Assembly: GCA_937982495.1 (NCBI GenBank)
Contig: CALJLX010000527.1
Coordinates: forward strand, 1 to 7,816
Length of the DNA stretch: 7,816 bases
From: an uncultured Desulfuromonas sp.
Lineage (GTDB): Bacteria > Desulfobacterota > Desulfuromonadia > Desulfuromonadales > Trichloromonadaceae
Reading direction: 5' to 3'
The notes beneath the pieces are model-generated. The model saw nothing but the letters and a program-made list of their open reading frames with translations, had not been told where the DNA came from and did not search any database. A program made the position numbers and the translations under genes. Below, one piece after another: positions 4,080 to 7,816 of this stretch. How positions within the stretch are numbered: the stretch's first letter is position 1; every line of letters begins with the position of its first letter.

Positions 4080-6531
4080 TCTGCCTCACCCTGAACCTCC
4101 CCAGCAACAAACTGTTCGTCACCACCGAAACGCTGGAAAGGGCCATGGCCAGCCCGGCGTATTCGGGCTTGAGGGTCAGGCCGAAGGCGGGATAGAGCAG
4201 CCCGGCAGCAACGGGAATGCCGACGACGTTGTAGAAAAAGGCCCAGAAGAGATTCTGGCGGATCTTGCGCAGGGTCGCCCGACCGAGGCGGATACTGCCG
4301 GCGACGTCGCGAATATCCCCCCGCACCAGGACGATATCCCCGGTTTCCTGGGCGACATCGGTGCCGCCGCCGATGGCGATGCCGATGTCGGCCTGGGCCA
4401 GGGCCGGAGCGTCGTTGATGCCGTCGCCGACCATGCCGACCACCAGCCCCTGACGCTGGTAGCGGCGGACCACCTCACGCTTGTCGCCGGGCAGAACTTC
4501 CGCCTCGACCTCGTCGATCCCCGCCTGGCGGGCAATGTTCAGAGCCGCGTCGCGCCGGTCGCCGGTGACCATCACCGTCTTCAGCCCGAGCCCGCGCAGC
4601 CCACGCACCGCCTCGGGGACTCCCTCCTTGAGGGTATCGGCCAGGGCGAGAACGCCGAGCAGGCGACCGGCCCGGGCGACGAAGACCAGGGATTTGCCCT
4701 GCCCCACCCAGACATCCCAGTCCGGCCGGACAGGTTCGAGGGGGATGCCTTCTTCATCCATCAGACGGCGGTTGCCGACCAGCACCGGTTGACCGTCGAT
4801 CAGGCCGCGCAAGCCGTAGCCGCCGATTTCCCGGAGGTCCGTCACCGTCAGGGGCGTAGAACCCTCATCCTCGGCCCGCGTCACCACCGCCCGCGCCAGG
4901 GGATGGGTGCTGGACCGTTCCAGCGCCGCCGCCGTCGTCAGCAATTCCCGCTCCCCGTCGGCCTCTTCCGGCAGCAGGTCGGTGAGGGCGAACTCGCCCC
5001 GGGTCAGGGTTCCGGTTTTATCGAGCAGCAGCATCTGCAAACGGGAAACGCCTTCGAGGACCGGCGCCCGCTTGAAGAGAATCCCGGCGGAGAGCCCGAC
5101 GGAACTGCCGACCATGATCGCCGTCGGCGTGGCCAGACCGAGGGCGCAGGGGCAGGCGATGACGAGGACGGCGATGGCCGATTTGAAGGCGAAGAGGAAA
5201 CCGGCGCCGGTCAGGAAATACCAGACAAGGAAGGTCAGCAGGGCGATGGCGACCACCAGCGGCACGAAAACCTGGGAGACGGCGTCGGCCAGACGCTGAA
5301 TCGGCGCCTTCTCCCCCTGGGCCTCCTCGACCATGCGCACGATCTGGGCCAGCGCGGTCGCCTCGCCGACCCGCGTCGCCCGCACCAGCAGCGGTCCGGT
5401 CAGGTTGATGGTCGCCCCAGTCACCTCTTGCCCCGGTTCCTTGGTCACCGGCAGCGACTCGCCGGTGAGCATCGCTTCGTCCACCGCCGAGCTCCCCTCG
5501 ACCACCTCGCCGTCGACCGGGATCTTTTCCCCCGGCCGCACCCGCACCAGATCTCCCGGTTGCAGACGACTGGCCGGGACTTCCCGCTCGGCCCCGTCCA
5601 CCACCAACAGGGCCCGGTCGGCGCGCAGATGCAGCAGCTTTTTCAGCGCCTGACCGGCCCGCCCCCGGGCCCGGGCTTCCAGGTACTTGCCGAAACGGAC
5701 GAAGGTGATGAGCATGGCGCTGGTCTCGAAGAAATCCGGCCCATCCACCCCGAAAAGATGAAGCACCGCCAGCACCGAATAGCCGTAGGCGGCGCTGATC
5801 CCCAGCGCCACCAGCACATCCATATTGGCGTTTTTGTTGCGCAGGGACTTGTAGGCGCCGCGATAGAAAGTCAGTCCGGCGGTGAACTGCACCACCGTCG
5901 CCAGCAGGCCGTTGACCAGGTGGGAGGCGGCGCCGAAGGGCATCCACCACATAATCGGCATGATCGGCGCGGTCAAAAGGGCGGAAAAGATCAGCCAGGC
6001 GAGCTGGACGCGGGCATTGTCCTCTTCGCCCCCGGCATCGGGCAGCCAGGCGCGGTAGCCGAGATCCTCCACCGCCCGGCAGAGGGCGGCCCCGTCGAGA
6101 CGCCCCCCGTCAAAGGTGACGGTGAGCTTTTCCGTGGCGAAATTCACCTGGGAGGTGAAGACCCCCGGCACTTTGGCGATGCCCTTTTCGATGGTCGCCG
6201 CGCAGTTGGCGCAGGTCATCCCGCCGAGATGCAGGCTCAGGCGCTCGGTTTTGCTCGACGGGGGGGAGGCCCGTCCCTCCCTTTCCGGTTCATTCGCGCC
6301 GGCCTCCGACCCGCCGGCGGCATCCTCCGGCACGGTGAAACCCGCCGTGACGATGGCCGCGACCAGATCTTCCCGCGAAATCCGCTCCGGGTCGAAAGCG
6401 ATGTGGGCGCACCCTTCCTCCAGCGAGATTTGCGCCTCGTCCACCCCCGGCAACGCGGTCAGTGCGCCGGTCAATTTGGCCACGCACTTACCGCACTTCA
6501 TGCCGGCGATGGGGAGGCGGAGGCGGTTCAT
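4069..6531 (-). CDS. copA: Cu(+)-exporting P-type ATPase CopA
   Basis: An inner-membrane P1B-type ATPase of 820 residues that pumps Cu+ out of the cytoplasm. It has two N-terminal heavy-metal-binding (HMA) domains: GMKCGKC (Cys13, Cys16) and GMTCANC (Cys107, Cys110), joined by a hydrophilic linker (about 71-97). Membrane helices follow from about 175. The actuator loop has TGES (356-359). The transmembrane metal site has CPC (460-462). The phosphorylation motif DKTGT starts at Asp504, the nucleotide-binding HP motif is at 543-544 and GDGIND is at 702-707. The late helices carry Tyr767-Asn768 and M796-x-x-S799-S800. CPC with YN and MxxSS is the Cu+ signature of group P1B-1, so copper (possibly also silver) is favoured over zinc. 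GGAGG lies 6 bases before the ATG. The gene overlaps the upstream TPR gene by four bases. No CopZ chaperone or CsoR/CueR regulator lies in the window. The last codons and the stop fall inside a heptamer repeat. Confidence 0.97.
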   Translation of the reverse strand: MNRLRLPIAGMKCGKCVAKLTGALTALPGVDEAQISLEEGCAHIAFDPERISREDLVAAIVTAGFTVPEDAAGGSEAGANEPEREGRASPPSSKTERLSLHLGGMTCANCAATIEKGIAKVPGVFTSQVNFATEKLTVTFDGGRLDGAALCRAVEDLGYRAWLPDAGGEEDNARVQLAWLIFSALLTAPIMPIMWWMPFGAASHLVNGLLATVVQFTAGLTFYRGAYKSLRNKNANMDVLVALGISAAYGYSVLAVLHLFGVDGPDFFETSAMLITFVRFGKYLEARARGRAGQALKKLLHLRADRALLVVDGAEREVPASRLQPGDLVRVRPGEKIPVDGEVVEGSSAVDEAMLTGESLPVTKEPGQEVTGATINLTGPLLVRATRVGEATALAQIVRMVEEAQGEKAPIQRLADAVSQVFVPLVVAIALLTFLVWYFLTGAGFLFAFKSAIAVLVIACPCALGLATPTAIMVGSSVGLSAGILFKRAPVLEGVSRLQMLLLDKTGTLTRGEFALTDLLPEEADGERELLTTAAALERSSTHPLARAVVTRAEDEGSTPLTVTDLREIGGYGLRGLIDGQPVLVGNRRLMDEEGIPLEPVRPDWDVWVGQGKSLVFVARAGRLLGVLALADTLKEGVPEAVRGLRGLGLKTVMVTGDRRDAALNIARQAGIDEVEAEVLPGDKREVVRRYQRQGLVVGMVGDGINDAPALAQADIGIAIGGGTDVAQETGDIVLVRGDIRDVAGSIRLGRATLRKIRQNLFWAFFYNVVGIPVAAGLLYPAFGLTLKPEYAGLAMALSSVSVVTNSLLLGRFRVRQTEG

Positions 6532-7784
6532 AGCCTTCCTCCGGAGCCGCGGGATTCGACCAGCTTGCGGAAGGTGCGGCTCTCCCGTACCCGTTCGAAA
6601 TCGGGATCGTTCAGGGCGTCGTCGAGAAAATGTTCCTCGCGCGCCGCCGCCTTGCCCAGTTCCCGGGCCGCCTCGCGCACCTGGCCGCGCAGGGCATGAA
6701 TGCAGGCGCGGTTGTAATGGGCCAGGGGATAATCGTCGGTACGGTCGAGAATCTGGTCGAAACAGACCATCGCCTCATCGAGACGACCGAGGTCGATGAG
6801 AATATTCCCTTTGTTGTTGAGGGAGTAGATGGAGGCGGGATCGAGGCGCAGGCTTTCGTCGAGGGCGGCCAACGCCTCCCGCAGATGCCCCTTGCGCTCC
6901 TGGATCACCCCCCGGTAGAAGGCGGGCTCGGGGCTCAAGGGATTGACTCGCTGGGCGTCGTCGAGAACGAGCAGCGCCTCTTCGAGATAATCCATTTCGA
7001 TAAGCAGGCTGGCCTTTTCGATAAGCGCTTCGTAAAAGGTCGGCTCCAAGGCCAGGGCCGCATCCAGATCGCTCGACGCGGCCGGCAGGTTGCCGAGACG
7101 GATCAGGGAGATGGCGCGATTATAAAAATAATTGGCGACGGAATTGTCCTTGGCGATGGCGGCGGTGAACTTCTCCACCGCCTCCTGTTCGCGCCCGAGC
7201 CCCGAGAGGGCATAGCCGAGACCGTTGAGGGCGGCGGGATCGCCGGCGTCGAAGGCCAGGGCGTGGGTAAAGCTTTCCACGGCTTCGACGAAGCGGCCGA
7301 GACGGTTGAAGGCGTAGCCGCGATTGAAATAGACATCGGGCGCATCCGGTGCCCGGCGCAGGGCCTGATCGTACATGGCCAGGGCTTCCTCGGTACGGCC
7401 GAGTTCGTCAAGGGTGTTGCCCATATTGATGTAGGCTTCGGGAAAATCGGGCTGCAATTCGAGACAGCGCTGAAAATGACGCAGCGCCTCGTGATAGTCC
7501 CCCAACCGCTCCAGCAGCACCCCATAGTTGTGGTGCAGCGCCCCGTTCTGGGGATCGAAACGCAGGGCTTTTTGGTACAGGGCCATGGCCTTGAGCGTAT
7601 CCCCCAGGTTGGAGGCGGCCACGGCACAGATATTCAGAGCTTCTACATCAAGGGGGCTGGTTTCCAGATATTCCTCGGCCAATTCCAGGGCAACCTGATC
7701 TTCCCCCTGGTCGAGGGCCTGTTGCGCCGCTTCCAGATCGCCGGCGAGATCATCCTCGATGAAATCCTCAAACTCGTCTTCCAT
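6528..7784 (-). CDS. Tetratricopeptide repeat (TPR) protein
   Basis: A 418-residue soluble protein of unknown specific role, probably a cytoplasmic protein-binding scaffold. After a very acidic N-terminus (residues 1-12, rich in D/E) and a first degenerate helical pair (about 13-46), residues 47-386 divide into ten consecutive 34-residue units with no insertion or gap. Each carries the TPR pattern (small residue at position 8, G-x-x-x-E-A at 15-20, A at 27, P near 32), for example units starting at 81, 115, 149, 183, 285 and 319. The tail 387-418 is charged and lacks a domain I can name. There is no signal peptide or membrane segment. The ATG at 7784 is preceded by GGAG with 5-base spacing, which supports this start. 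The stop codon overlaps the copA start as ATGA, so the two are probably translationally coupled. The TPR assignment is firm. A role in copper handling or ATPase assembly is only a guess from position. Confidence 0.93.
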   Translation of the reverse strand: MEDEFEDFIEDDLAGDLEAAQQALDQGEDQVALELAEEYLETSPLDVEALNICAVAASNLGDTLKAMALYQKALRFDPQNGALHHNYGVLLERLGDYHEALRHFQRCLELQPDFPEAYINMGNTLDELGRTEEALAMYDQALRRAPDAPDVYFNRGYAFNRLGRFVEAVESFTHALAFDAGDPAALNGLGYALSGLGREQEAVEKFTAAIAKDNSVANYFYNRAISLIRLGNLPAASSDLDAALALEPTFYEALIEKASLLIEMDYLEEALLVLDDAQRVNPLSPEPAFYRGVIQERKGHLREALAALDESLRLDPASIYSLNNKGNILIDLGRLDEAMVCFDQILDRTDDYPLAHYNRACIHALRGQVREAARELGKAAAREEHFLDDALNDPDFERVRESRTFRKLVESRGSGGRL

Positions 7785-7816
7785 AGACTCTCCAGATAAG
7801 CAAATATCCCCTGAAG

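Noticed and set aside
4789..6699. A 636-codon open frame on the plus strand opposite copA
   Set aside because: Same explanation: it mirrors copA codons, is rich in low-complexity Gly/Arg/Gln/His, and has no credible ribosome site or domain.
7785..7816. Promoter before the TPR gene
   Set aside because: Only 32 bases are visible. They contain a ribosome site (GGAG) but no convincing -10/-35 pair; the true promoter may lie outside the window.

Overview
The window is a dense, one-directional block of seven protein genes. All are on the minus strand, so transcription runs from base 7816 toward base 1. The DNA is clearly GC-rich, with strong G/C preference at third codon positions. Junctions are overlapping or very short; the longest spacer between coding regions is 63 bases. 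No tRNA, rRNA, CRISPR array, insertion sequence or integrase was found. The gene set and protein style (tandem-HMA CopA, stand-alone SLOG/TIGR00725 protein, DHH phosphoesterase, an amidase with a copper-amine-oxidase-like N-terminal domain, then rph-rdgB) suggest a Desulfuromonadales/Geobacterales-type bacterium. That placement is inference from memory of such genomes, not a search result.

Layout in transcription order: (1) a soluble TPR protein, 7784-6528; (2) a Cu+-exporting P1B-type ATPase, copA, 6531-4069, overlapping the TPR gene by ATGA; (3) a small SLOG/LOG-like nucleotide-binding protein, 4030-3560; (4) a DHH/DHHA1 phosphoesterase, 3549-2518; (5) an exported N-acetylmuramoyl-L-alanine amidase, 2454-1390; (6) RNase PH, rph, 1377-643; (7) the XTP/dITP pyrophosphatase rdgB, 639-40.

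The block looks like at least two transcription units. A near-perfect sigma-70 promoter (TTGACA, 17-base spacer, TATAAA) lies in the 63-base gap before the amidase and should drive amidase-rph-rdgB, a housekeeping unit for wall remodelling, tRNA 3' trimming and nucleotide-pool cleaning. The upstream TPR-copA pair is translationally coupled. The SLOG-DHH pair may be read through from copA or have a promoter I cannot see. At several junctions the stop codon of one gene is embedded in the Shine-Dalgarno sequence of the next.

I see no clearly new multi-gene system. The most unusual signals are two different heptanucleotide tandem repeats, each starting exactly across the stop codon of a gene (rdgB and copA). 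Also notable are the internal promoter, a conservative Asp-to-Glu change at a DHH metal-ligand position, and the coupling of an unexplained, gap-free TPR array to a copper pump.
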